Shown: positions 10,717 to 23,343 of the stretch, one piece after another
How the letters are laid out: every line of letters starts with the position of its first letter
How positions within the stretch are numbered: position 1 is the first letter of the stretch
Assembly (NCBI GenBank): GCA_026018925.1
Contig: JAKSZU010000189.1
Coordinates: forward strand, 186,001-250,000
From: Tupaia tana
Taxonomy: Eukaryota; Chordata; Mammalia; Scandentia; Tupaiidae
DNA: 64,000 nucleotides
Reading direction: 5' to 3'
Program-made: the position numbers and the translations under genes
The notes under the pieces: model-generated
Told to the model about the DNA's origin: nothing
Databases searched by the model: none
What the model saw: the letters and a program-made list of their open reading frames with translations, nothing else

Positions 10717-10884
10717 GGCGGACACCTTAAGCTCAACCCCAGTCCTAAAATGGCCCTGACGCTAACTCCAACCATAACAGTTACCCGAAAACTAAAAGTC
10801 ACCCTAAACTTACTCCCTCAAACTAAGCTCAAACCTAACCTAACCTGAAGCCTAAATCAAACCATACACCAAACCCTAACCCTA
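10717..10884. repeat. Recombinant unit: type 6 front joined to type 1 back
   Basis: The first half is type 6 (AGTCCTAAAATGGCCC, GTTACCCGAAAAC). The second half is type 1 (TAAAAGTCACCC, AAGCTC, AAATC/ATACACC). The switch lies within the shared AAAACTAA. The same hybrid recurs near 31,590, 43,525, 46,550, 48,890 and 55,610. It is generally followed by ATACACCAAACCC (ATACACCGAACCC near 43,672), and most copies have CCCTAAAACTAGG one unit later (about 11,043, 31,913, 46,869, 49,223 and 55,942). A single exchange followed by copying of the linked block is the simplest explanation. Confidence 0.85.
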
Positions 10885-11821
10885 GGCGGACACCTTAACC
10901 TCAAACCCCAACCCTAACCTGACCCTCACGCTAACTCCAACCGTAACACTGAACCGAAAACTAACATTAGCCCTAAACTTACTCCCTCAAACTAATTTCA
11001 AACCTAACCTAACCTGAAGCCTAACTGAAACCATAGACCTAACCCTAAAACTAGGCGGACACCTGAAGCTCAACCCCAACCCTAACCTGACCCTCACGCT
11101 ATCTCCAACCGTAACACTGAACCGAAAACTAACAGTAGCCCTAAACTTACTCCCTCAAACTAAGTTCAAACCTAACCTAACCTGAAGCCTAAATCAAACC
11201 ATACACCTAACCCTAACCCTAGGCGGACACCTTAAGCTCAAGCCCAACCCTAACCTGACCCTCACGCTAACTCCAACCGTAACACTGAACCGAAAACTAA
11301 CAGTAGCCCTAAACTTACTCCCTCAAACTAAGTTCAAACCTAACCTAACCTGAAGCCTAACTCAAACCATAGACCTAACCCTAACCCTAGGCGGACACCT
11401 GAAGCTCAACCCCAACCCTAACCTAACCCTGACGCTATCTCTAACCGTAACACTGAACCGAAAACTAACAGTAGCCCTAAACTTACTCCCTCAAACTAAC
11501 TTCAAACCTAACCTAACCTGAAGCCTAACTCAAACCATAGACCTAACCCTAACCCTAGGCGGACACCTTAAGCTCAACCCCAGTCCTAAAATGGCCCTGA
11601 CGCTAACTCCAACCATAACAGTTACCCGAAAACTAACGGTAGCCCTAAACTTACTCCCTCAAACTAAGTTCAAACCTAACCTAACCTGAAGCCTAACTCA
11701 AACCATAGACCTAACCCTAACCCTAGGCGGAAACCTGAAGTTCAACCCCAACGCTAACCTCACCCTGACGCTATCTCCAACCGTAACACTGAACCGAAAA
11801 CTAACAGTAGCCCTAAACTTA

Positions 11822-11833
11822 CCTCCACCCCCC
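11822..11833. repeat. 12-base C-rich insertion within a unit
   Basis: Where other units read CTTACTCCCTCAAAC, this one reads CTTA, then CCTCCACCCCCC, then CTCCCTCAAAC. This is 12 extra bases, the largest interruption of the unit that I found in the window. The matching unit at about 32,686 lacks it, so it arose in this copy only. It could be a replication-slippage product in the pyrimidine run or an assembly artefact. Confidence 0.85.
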
Positions 11834-14800
11834 CTCCCTCAAACTAAGTTCAAACGTAACCTAACCTGAAGCCTAACTCAAACCATAGACCTAACCCTAA
11901 CCCTAGGCGGACACCTTAAGCTCAACCCCAACCCTAAAATGGCCCTGACGCTAACTCCAACCATAACAGTTACCAGAAAACTAAAAGTCACCCTAAACTT
12001 ACTCCCTCAAACTAAGCTCAAACCTAACCTAACCTGAAGCCTAACTCAAACCATAGACCTAACCCTAACCCTAGGCGGACACCTTAACCTCAACCCCAAC
12101 CCTAACCTGACCCTCACGCTAACTCCAACCGTAACACTGAACCGAAAACTAACAGTAGCCCTAAACTTACTCCCTCAAACAAATTTCAAACCTAACCTAA
12201 CCTGAAGCCTAAATCAAACCATACACCTAACCCTAACCCTAGGCGGACACCTTAAGCTCAAGCCCAACCCTAATCTGACCCTCACGCTAATTCCAACCGT
12301 AACACTGAACCGAAAACTAACAGTAGCCCTAAACTTACTCCCTCAAATTAAGTTCAAACCTAACATAACCTGAAGCCTAACTCAAACCATAGACCTAACC
12401 CTAACCCTAGGCCGACACCTGAAGCTCAACCCCAACCCTAACCTAACCCTGACGCTATCTCCAACCGTAACACTGAACCGAAAACTAACAGTAGCCCTAA
12501 ACTTACTCCCTCAAACTAACTTCAAACCTAACCTAACCTGAAGCCTAACTCAAACCATAGACCTAACCCTAACCCTAGGCGGACACCTTAAGCTCAACCC
12601 CAGTCCTAAAATGGCCCTGACGCTAACTCCAACCATAACAGTTACCCGAAAACTAACAGTAGCCCTAAACTTACTCCCTCAAACTAAGTTCAAACCTAAC
12701 CTAACCTGAAGCCTAACTCAAACCATAGACCTAACCCTAACCCTAGGCGGACACCTGAAGCTCAACCCCAACGCTAACCTCACCCTGACGCTATCTCCAA
12801 CCGTAACACTGAACCGAAAACTAACAGTAGCCCTAAACTTACTCCCTCAAACTAAGTTCAAACGTAACCTAACCTGAAGCCTAACTCAAACCATAGACCT
12901 AACCCTAACCCTAGGCGGACACCTTAAGCTCAACCCCAACCCTAACCTGGCCCTGACGCTAACTCCAACCATAACAGTTACCAGAAAACTAAAAGTCACC
13001 CTAAACTTACTCCCTCAAACTAAGCTCAAACCTAACCTAACCTGAAGCCTAAATCAAACCATACACCTAACCCTAACCCTAGGCGGACACCTTAACCTCA
13101 ACCCCAACCCTAACCTGACCCTCACGCTAACTCCAACGGTAACACTGAACCGAAAACTAACATTAGCCCTAAACTTACTCCCTCAAACTAATTTCAAACC
13201 TAACCTAACCTGAAGCCTAACTCAAACCATAGACCTAACCCTAACCCTAGGCGGACACCTGAAGCTCAACCCCAACCCTAACCTGACCCTCACGCTATCT
13301 CCAACCGTAACACTGAACCGAAAACTAACAGTAGCCCTAAACTTACTCCCTCAAACTAAGTTCAAACCTAACCTAACCTGAAGCCTAAATCAAACCATAC
13401 ACCTAACCCTAACCCTAGGCAGACACCTTAACCTCGACCCCAACCCTAACCTGACCCTCACGCTAACTCCAACCGTAACACTGAACCGAAAACTAACAGT
13501 AGCCCTAAACTTACTCCCTCAAACTAAGTTCAAACCTAACCTAACCTGAAGCCTAACTCAAACCATAGACCTAACCCTAACCCTAGGCGGACACCTGAAG
13601 CTCAACCCCAACCCTAACCTAACCCTGACGCTATCTCCAACCGTAACACTGAACCGAAAAACTAACAGTAGCCCTAAACTTACTCCCTCAAACTAACTTC
13701 AAACCTAACCTAACCTGAAGCCTAACTCAAACCATAGACCTAACCCTAACCCTAGGCGGACACCTTAAGCTCAAGCCCAACCCTAACCTGACCCTCACGC
13801 TAACTCCAACCGTAACACTGAACCGAAAACTAACAGTAGCCCTAAACTTACTCCCTCAAACTAAGTTCACACCTAACCTAACCTGAAGCCTAACTCAAAC
13901 CATAGACCTAACCCTAACCCTAAGCGGACACCTGAAGCTCAACCCCAACCCTAACCTAACCCTGACGCTATCTCCAACCGTAACACTGAACCACAAACTA
14001 ACAGTAGCCCTAAACTTACTCCCTCAAACTAACTTCAAACCTAACCTAACCTGAAGCCTAACTCAAACCATAGACCTAACCCTAACCCTAGGGGGACACC
14101 TTAAGCTCAACCCCAGTCCTAAAATGGCCCTGACGCTAACTCCAACCATAACAGTTACCCGAAAACTAACAGTAGCTCTAAACTTACTCCCTCAAACTAA
14201 GTTCAAACCTAACCTAACCTGAAGCCTAACTCAAACCATAGACCTAACCCTAACCCTAGGCGGACACCTGAAGCTCAACCCCAACCCTAACCTGGCCCTG
14301 ATGCTAACTCCAACCATAACAGTTACCAGAAAACTAAAAGTCACCCTAAACTTACTCCCTCAAACTAAGCTCAAACCTAACCTAACCTGAAGCCTAAATC
14401 AAACCATACACCTAACCCTAACCCTAGGCGGACACCTTAACCTCAACCCCAACCCTAACCTGACCCTCACGCGAACTCCAACCGTAACACTGAACCGAAA
14501 ACTAACATTAGCCCTAAACTTACTCCCTCAAACTAATTTCAAACCTAACCTAACCTGAAGCCTAACTCAAACCATAGACCTAACCCCTAACCCTAGGCGG
14601 ACACCTGAAGCTCAACCCCAACCCTAACCTGACCCTCACGCTATCTCCAACCGTAACACTGAACCGAAAACTAACAGTAGCCCTAAACTTACTCCCTCAA
14701 ACTAAGTTCAAACCTAACCTAACCTGAATCCTAAATCAAACCATACACCTAACCCTAACCCTAGGCGGACACCTTAAGCTCAAGCCCAACCCTAACCTGA

Positions 14801-17800
14801 CCCCTCACGCTAACTCCAACCGTAACACTGAACCGAAAACTAACAGTAGCCCTAAACTTACTCCCTCAAACTAAGTTCAAACCTAACCTAACCTGAAGCC
14901 TAACTCAAACCATAGACCTAACACTAACCCTAGGCGGACACCTGAAGCTCAACCCCAACCCTAACCTAACCCTGACGCTATCTCCAACCGTAACACTGAA
15001 CCGAAAACTAACAGTAGCCCTAAACTTACTCCCTCAAACTAAGTTCAAACGTAACCTAACCTGAAGCCTAACTCAAACCATAGACCTAACCCTAACCCTA
15101 GGCGGACACCTTAAGCTCAACCCCAACCCTAACCTGGCCCTGACGCTAACTCCAACCATAACAGTTACCAGAAAACTAAAAGTCACCCTAAACTTACTCC
15201 CTCAAACTAAGCTCAAACCTAACCTAACCTGAAGCCTAAATCAAACCATACACCTAACCCTAACCCTAGGCGGACACCTTAACCTCAACCCCAACCCTAA
15301 CCTGACCCTCACTCTAACTCCAACCGTAACACTGAACCGAAAACTAACATTAGCCCTAAACTTACTCCCTCAAACTAATTTCAAACCTAACCTAACCTGA
15401 AGCCTAACTCAAACCATAGACCTAACCCTAACCCTAGGCGGACACCTGAAGCTCAACCCCAACCCTAACCTGACCCTCACGCTATCTCCAACCGTAACAC
15501 TGAACCGAAAACTAACAGTAGCCCTAAACTTACTCCCTCAAACTAAGTTCAAACCTAACCTAACCTGAAGCCTAACTCAAACCATAGACCTAACCCTAAC
15601 CCCTAGGCGGACACCTGAAGCTCAACCCCCAACCCTAACCTGACCCTCACGCTAACTCCAACCGTAACACTGAACCGAAAACTAACAGTAGCCCTAAACT
15701 TACTCCCTCAAACTAAGTTCAAACCTAACCTAACCTGAAGCCTAACTCAAACCATAGACCTAACCCTAACCCTAGGCGGACACCTGAAGCTCAACCCCAA
15801 CCCTAACCTAACCCTGACGCTATCTCCAACCGTAACACTGAACCGAAAACTAACAGTAGCCCTAAACTTACTCCCTCAAACTAACTTCAAACCTAACCTA
15901 ACCTGAAGCGTAACTCAAACCATAGACCTAACCCTAACCCTAGGCGGACACCTTAAGCTCAACCCCAGTCCTAAAATGGCCCTGACGCTAACTCCAACCA
16001 TAACAGTTACCCGAAAACTAACAGTAGCCCTAAACTTACTCCCTCAAACTAAGTTCAAACCTAACCTAACCTGAAGCCTAACTCAAACCATAGACCTAAC
16101 CCTAACCCTAGGCGGAAACCTGAAGTTCAACCCCAACGCTAACATCACCCTGACGCTATCTCCAACCGTAACACTGAACCGAAAACTAACAGTAGCCCTA
16201 AACTTACTCCCTCCAACTAAGTTCAAACGTAACCTAACCTGAAGCCTAACTCAAACCATAGACCTAACCCTAACCCTAGGCGGACACCTTAAGCTCAACC
16301 CCAACCCTAAAATGGCCCTGACGCTAACTCCAACCATAACAGTTACCAGAAAACTAAAAGTCACCCTAAACTTACTCCCTCAAACTAAGCTCAAACCTAA
16401 CCTAACCTGAAGCCTAAATCAAACCATACACCTAACCCTAACCCTAGGCGGACACCTTAACCTCAACCCCAACCCTAACCTGACCCTCACGCTATCTCCA
16501 ACCGTAACACTGAACCGAAAACTAACAGTAGCCCTAAACTTACTCCCTCAAACTAATTTCAACCCTAACCTAACCTGAAGCCTAAATCAAACCATACACC
16601 TAACCCTAACCCTAGGCGGACACCTTAAGCTCAAGCCCAACCCTAATCTGACCCTCACGCTAACTCCAACCGTAACACTGAACCGAAAACTAACAGTAGC
16701 CCTAAACTTACTCCCTCAAACTAAGTTCAAACCTAACCTAACCTGAAGCCTAACTCAAACCATAGACCTAATCCTAATCCTAGGCGGACACCTGAAGCTC
16801 AACCCCAACCCTAACCTAACCCTGACGCTATCTCCAACCGTAACACTGAACCGAAAACTAACAGTAGCCCTAAACTTACTCCCTCAAACTAACTTCAAAC
16901 CTAACCTAACCTGAAGCCTAACTCAAACCATAGACCTAACCCTAACCCTAGGCGGACACCTTAAGCTCAACCCCAGTCCTAAAATGGCCCTGACGCTAAC
17001 TCCAACCATAACAGTTACCCGAAAACTAACAGTAGCCCTAAACTTACTCCCTCAAACTAAGTTCAAACCTAACCTAACCTGAAGCCTAACTCAAACCATA
17101 GACCTAACCCTAACCCTAGGCGGGACACCTGAAGCTCAACCCCAACGCTAACCTCACCCTGACGCTATCTCCAACCGTAACACTGAACCGAAAACTAACA
17201 GTAGCCCTAAACTTACTCCCTCAAACTAAGTTCAAACGTAACCTAACCTGAAGCCTAACTCAAACCATAGACCTAACCCTAACCCTAGGCGGACACCTTA
17301 AGCTCAACCCCATCCCTAACCTGGCCCTGACGCTAACTCCAACCATAACAGTTACCAGAAAACTAAAAGTCACCCTAAACTTACTCCCTCAAACTAAGCT
17401 CAAACCTAACCTAACCTGAAGCCTAAATCAAACCATACACCTAACCCTAACCCTAGGCGGACACCTTAACCTCAACCCCAACCCTAACCTGACCCTCACG
17501 CTAACTCCAACCGTAACACTGAACCGAAAACTAACAGTAGCCCTAAACTTACTCCCTCAAACTAATTTCAACCTAACCTAACCTGAAGCCTAACTCAAAC
17601 CATAGACCTAACCCTAACCCTAGGCGGACACCTGAAGCTCAACCCCAACCCTAACCTGACCCTCACGCTATCTCCAACCGTAACACTGAACCGAAAACTA
17701 ACAGTAGCCCTAAACTTACTCCCTCAAACTAAGTTCAAACCTAACCTAACCTGAAGCCTAACTCAAACCATAGACCTAACCCTAACCCTAGGCGGACACC

Positions 17801-20800
17801 TGAAGCTCAACCCCAACCCTAACCTAACCCTGACGCTATCTCCAACCGTAACACTGAACCGAAAACTAACAGTAGCCCTAAACTTACTCCCTCAAACTAA
17901 CTTCAAACCTAACCTAACCTGAAGCCTAACTCAAACCATAGACCTAACCCTAACCCTAGGCGGACACCTTAAGCTCAACCCCAGTCCTAAAATGGCCCTG
18001 ACGCTAACTCCAACCATAACAGTTACCCGAAAACTAACAGTAGCCCTAAATTTACTCCCACAAACTAAGTTCAAACCTAACCTAACCTAAAGCCTAACTC
18101 AAACCATAGACCTAACCCTAACCCTAGGCGGACACCTGAAGCTCAACCCCAACGCTAACCTCACCCTGACGCTATCTCCAAACGTAACACTGAACCGAAA
18201 ACTAACAGTAGCCCTAAACTTACTCCCTCAAACTAAGTTCAAACGTAACCTAACCTGAAGCCTAACTCAAACCATAGACCTAACCCTAACCCTAGGCGGA
18301 CACCTTAAGCTCAACCCCAACCCTACTCTGGCCCTGACGCTAACTCCAACCATAACAGTTACCAGAAAAACTAACAGTCACCCTAAACTTACTCCCTTAA
18401 ACTAAGCTCAAACATAACCTAACCTGAAGCCTAAATCAAACCATACACCTAACCCTAACCCTAGGCGGACACCTTAACCTCAACAACAACCCTAACCTGA
18501 CCCTCACGCTAACTCCAACCGTAACACTGAACCGAAAACTAACATTAGCCCTAAACTTATTCCCTCAAACTAATTTCAAACCTAACCTAACCTGAATCCT
18601 AACTCAAAACCATAGACCTAACCCTAACCCTAGGCGGACACCTGAAGCTCAACCCCAACCCTAACCTGACCCTCACGCTATCTCCAACCGTACCACTGAA
18701 CCGAAAACTAACAGTAGCCCTAAAATTACTCCCTCAAACTAAGTTCAAACCTAACCTAACCTGAAGCCTAAATCAAACCATACACCTAACCCTAACCCTA
18801 GGTGGACACCTTAAGCTCAAGCCCAACCCTAACCTGACCCTCACGCTAACTCCAACCGTAACACTGAACCGAAAACTAACAGTAGCCCTAAACTTACTCC
18901 CTCAAACTAAGTTCAAACCTAACCTAACCTGAAGCCTAACTCAAACCATAGACCTAACCCTAACCCTAGGCGGACACCTGAAGCTCAACCCCAACCCTAA
19001 ACTAACCCTGACGCTATCTCCAACCGTAACACTGAACCGAAAAACTAACAGTAGCCCTAAACTTACTCCCTCAAACTAACTTCAAACCTAACCTAACCTG
19101 AAGCCTAACTCAAACCATAGACCTAACCCTAACCCTAGGCGGGACACCTTAAGCTCAACCCCAGTCCTAAAATGGCCCTGACGCTAACTCCAACCATAAC
19201 AGTTACCCGAAAACTAACAGTAGCCCTAAACTTACTCCCTCAAACTAAGTTCAAACATAACCTAAACCTGAAGCCTAACTCAAACCATAGACCTAACCCT
19301 AACCCTAGGCGGACACCTTAAGCTCAACCCCAGTCCTAAAATGGCCCTGACGCTAACTCCAACCATAACAGTTACCCGAAAACTAACAGTAGCCCTAAAC
19401 TTACTCCCTCAAACTAAGTTCAAACCTAACCTAACCTGAAGCCAAACTCAAACCATAGACCTAACCCTAAGCCTAGGCGGACACCTGAAGCTCAACCCCA
19501 ACCCTAACCTGACCCTCACGCTATCTCCAACCGTAACACTGAACCGAAAACTAACAGTAGCCTAAACTTACTCCCTCAAACTAACTTCAAACCTAACCTA
19601 ACCTGAAGCCTAACTCAAACCATAGACCTAACCCTAACCTAGGCGGACACCTTAAGCTCAACCGCAGTCCTAAAATGGCCCTGACGCTAACTCCAACCAT
19701 AACAGTTACCCGAAAAACTAACAGTAGCCCTAAACTTACTCCCTCAAACTAACTTCAAAGCTAACCTAAACCTGAAGCCTAACTCAAACCATAGACCTAA
19801 CCCTAAACCCTAGGCGGACACCTTAAGCTCAACCCCAACCCTAACCTGACCCTCACGCTATCTCCAACCGTAACACTGAACCGAAAACTAACAGTAGCCC
19901 TAAACTTACTCCCTCAAACTAAGTTCAAACCTAACCTAACCTGAAGCCTAACTCAAACCATAGACCTAACCCTAACCCTAGGCGGACACCTGAAGCTCAA
20001 CCCCAACCCTAACCAAACCCTGACGCTATCTCCAACCGTAACACTGAACAGAAAACTAACAGTAGCCCTAAACTTACTCCCTCAAACTAACTTCAAACCT
20101 AACCTAACCTGAAGCCTAACTCAAACCATAGACCTAACCCTAACCCTAGGCGGACACCTTAAGCTCAACCCCATTCCTAAAATGGCCCTGACGCTAACTC
20201 CAACCATAACAGTTACCCGAAAACTAACAGTAGCCCTAAACTTACTCCCTCAAACTAAGTTCAAACCTAACCTAACCTGAAGCCTAACTCAAACCATAGA
20301 CCTCACCCTAACCCTAGGCGGACACCTGAAGCTCAACCCCAACCCTAACCTGACCCTGACGCTATCTCCAACCGTAACACTGAACCGAAAACTAACAGTA
20401 GCCCTAAACATACTCCCTCAAACTAAGTTCAAACCTAACCTACACCTGAAGCCTAACTCAAACCATAGACCTAACCCTAACCCTAGGCGGACACCTGAAG
20501 CTTAACCCCAACCCTAACCTGACCCTCACGCTCTCTCCAACCGTAACACTGAACCGAAAACTAACAGTAGCCCTAAAATTACTCCCTCAAACTAAGTTCA
20601 AACCTAACCTAACCTGAAGCCTAAATCAAACCATACACCTAACTCTAACCCTAGGCGGACACCTTAAGCTCAAGCCCAAACCTAACCTGACCCTCACGCT
20701 AACTCCAACCTTAACACTGAACCGAAAACTAACAGTAGCCCTAAACTTACTCCCTCAAACTAACTTCAAACCTAACCTAACCTGAAGCCTAACTCAACCA

Positions 20801-22167
20801 TAGACCTAACCCTAACCCTAGGCGGACACCTGAAGCTCAACCCCAACCCTAACCTAACCCTGACGCTATCTCCAACCGTAACACTGAACCGAAAACTAAC
20901 AGTAGCCCTAAACTTACTCCCTCAAACTAACTTCAAACCTAACCTAACCGGAAGCCTAACTCAAACCATAGACCTAACCCTAACCCTTGGCGGACACCTT
21001 AAGCTCAACCACAATCCTAAAATGGCCCTGACGCTAACTCCAACAATAACAGTTACCCGAAAACTAACAGTAGCCCTAAACTTACTCCCTCAAACTAAGT
21101 TCAAACCTAACCTAACCTGAAGCCTAAATCAAACCATACACCTAACCCCAACCCTAGGCGGACACCTTAAGCTCAACCCCAACCCTAACCTGACCCTCAC
21201 GCTAAATCCAACCGTAACACTGAACTGAAAACTAACAGTAGCCCTAAACTTACTCTCCCCTCAAACTAAGTTCAAACCTAACATAACCTGAAGCCTAACT
21301 CAAACCATAGACCTAAACCTAACCCCAGGAGGACACCTGAAGCTCAACCCCAACGCTAACCTGACCCTGACTCTATCTCCAACAGTAACACTGAAACGAA
21401 AACTAACAGTAGCACTAAACTTACTCCCTCAAACTAAGTTCAAACCTAACCTAACCTGAAGCCTAACTCAAACCATAGACCTAACCCTAACCCTAGGCGG
21501 ACACCTTAAGCTCAACCCCAAACCTAACCTGGCCCTGACGCTAACTCCAACCATAACAGTTACCCGAAAACTAACAGTAGCCCTAAACTTACTCCCTCAA
21601 ACTAAGTTCAAACCTAACCTAACCTGAAGCCTAACTCAAACCATAGACCTAACCCTAACCCTAGGCGGACACCTGAAGCTCAACCCCAACCCTAACCTAA
21701 CCCTGACGCTATCTCCAACCGTAACACTGAACCGAAAACTAACAGTAGCCCTAAACTTACTCCCTCAAACTAACTTCAAACCTAACCTAACCTGAAGCCT
21801 AACTCAAACCATAGACCTAACCCTAACCCTAGGCGGACACCTTAAGCTCAACCCCAGTCCTAAAATGGCCCTGACGCTAACTCCAACCATAACAGTTACC
21901 CGAAAACTAACAGTAGCCCTAAACTTACTCCCTCAAACTAACTTCAAACCTAACCTAACCTGAAGCCTAACTCAAACCATAGACCTAACCCTAACGCTAG
22001 GCGGACACCTTAAGCTCAACACCAACCCTAACCTGACCCTCACGCTATCTCCAACCGTAACACTGAACCGAAAACTAACAGTAGCCCTAAACTTACTCCC
22101 TCAAACTAAGTTCAAACCTAACCTAAACTGAAGCCTAACTCAAACCATAGACCTAACCCTAACCCTA

Positions 22168-22335
22168 GGCGGACACCTGAAGCTCAACCCCAACCCTAAC
22201 CTAACCCTGACGCTATCTCCAACCGTAACACTGAACCGAAAACTAACAGTAGCCCTAAACTTACTCCCTCAAACTAAGTTTAAACCTAACCTACCCAGAA
22301 GCCTAAATCAAACCATACACATAACCCTAACCCTA
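22168..22335. repeat. Unit with CCTACCCAGAAGCC in place of CCTAACCTGAAGCC
   Basis: Near 22,279 this unit reads TTTAAACCTAACCTACCCAG, where the usual form is TTCAAACCTAACCTAACCTG. The change recurs at about 24,127, 61,439 and 63,457. It removes the one TGA that otherwise closes the most open + frame in each unit. The frame is therefore open from 22,132 to the TGA at 22,465-22,467, about 111 codons. I saw no ATG in it and do not call a gene. The mark is useful mainly for aligning the B blocks. Confidence 0.85.
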
Positions 22336-23175
22336 GGCGGACACCTTAAGCTCAAGCCCAACCCTAACCTGACCCTCACGCTAACTCCAACCGTAACACT
22401 GAACCGAAAACTAACAGTAGCCCTAAACTTACTCCCTCAAACTAAGTTCAAACCTAACCTAACCTGAAGCCTAAATCAAACCATACACCTAACCCTAACC
22501 CTAGGCGGACACCTGAAGCTCAACCCCAACCCTAACCTGACCCTGACGCTATCTCCAACCGTAACACTGAACTGAAAACTAACAGTAGCCCTAAACTTAC
22601 TCCCTCAAACTAAGTTCAAACCTAACCTAACCTGAAGCCTAACTCAAACCATAGACCTAACCCTAACCCTAGGCGGACACCTGAAGCTCAACCCCAACCC
22701 TAACCTGACCCTCACGCTCTCTCCAACCGTAACACTGAACCGAAAACTAACAGTAGCCCTAAACTGACACCCTCAAGCTAAGTTCAAACCTAACCTAACC
22801 TGAAGCCTAACTCAAACCATAGACCTAACCCTAACCCTAGGCGGACACCTTAAGCTCAACCACAATCCTAAAATGGCCCTGACGCTAACTCCAACAATAA
22901 CAGTTACCCGAAAACTAACAGTAGCCCTAAACTTACTCCCTCAAACTAAGTTCAAACCTAACCTAACCTGAAGCCTAAATCAAACCATACACCTAACCCC
23001 AACCCTAGGCGGACACCTTAAGCTCAACCCCAACCCTAACCTGACCCTCACGCTAAATCCAACCGTAACACTGAACTGAAAACTAACAGTAGCCCTAAAC
23101 TTACTCCCTCAAACTAAGTTCAAACCTAACCTAACCTGAAGCCTAACTCAAACCATAGACCTAAACCTAACCCCA

Positions 23176-23343
23176 GGAGGACACCTGAAGCTCAACCCCA
23201 ACGCTAACCTGACCCTGACTCTATCTCCAACAGTAACACTGAAACGAAAACTAACAGTAGCCCTACACTAACTCCCTCAAACTAAGTTCAAACCTAACCT
23301 AACCTGAAGCCTAACTCAAACCATAGACCTAACCCTAACCCTA
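23176..23343. repeat. B-type unit with changed boundary (CCCCAGGAGG)
   Basis: This unit begins GGAGGACACCTGAAG after CCCCAGG, so the CCTAGG boundary site is lost on its left. It continues AACGCTAACCTGACCCTGACTC, CAACAGTAACACTGAAACG. The same group of changes occurs at about 21,329, 27,376 and 62,337, and in part at 26,536. It marks copies of one B-domain repeat. The front resembles type 7 (AACGCTAACC). Confidence 0.85.

Larger units (their letters stand above)
10717..18420. repeat. Type 1-7 block copied again at 31.6-39.2 kb
   Basis: Type 1 marks in this block are spaced 7, 6, 8, 5, 7, 6 and 6 units apart, starting from the hybrid unit at 10,717. The same spacing series starts at the hybrid near 31,590. 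Shared private variants at an offset of about 20,860 bp include ACGGTAGCCC (11,637 and 32,505), CTCAAACAAATTTC (12,177 and 33,031), CAAATTAAGTTC (12,345 and 33,201), GGCAGACACC (13,419 and 34,278) and CTGATGCTAAC (14,299 and 35,158). One private feature here is a 12-base C-rich insertion at about 11,822. The right end degrades into variant units after 18,361. Confidence 0.82.

Noticed and set aside
11822-11833. Target site or remnant of a transposon insertion
   Set aside because: The extra sequence is 12 bases of C-rich DNA with no terminal repeats or flanking duplication. Slippage or error explains it better.
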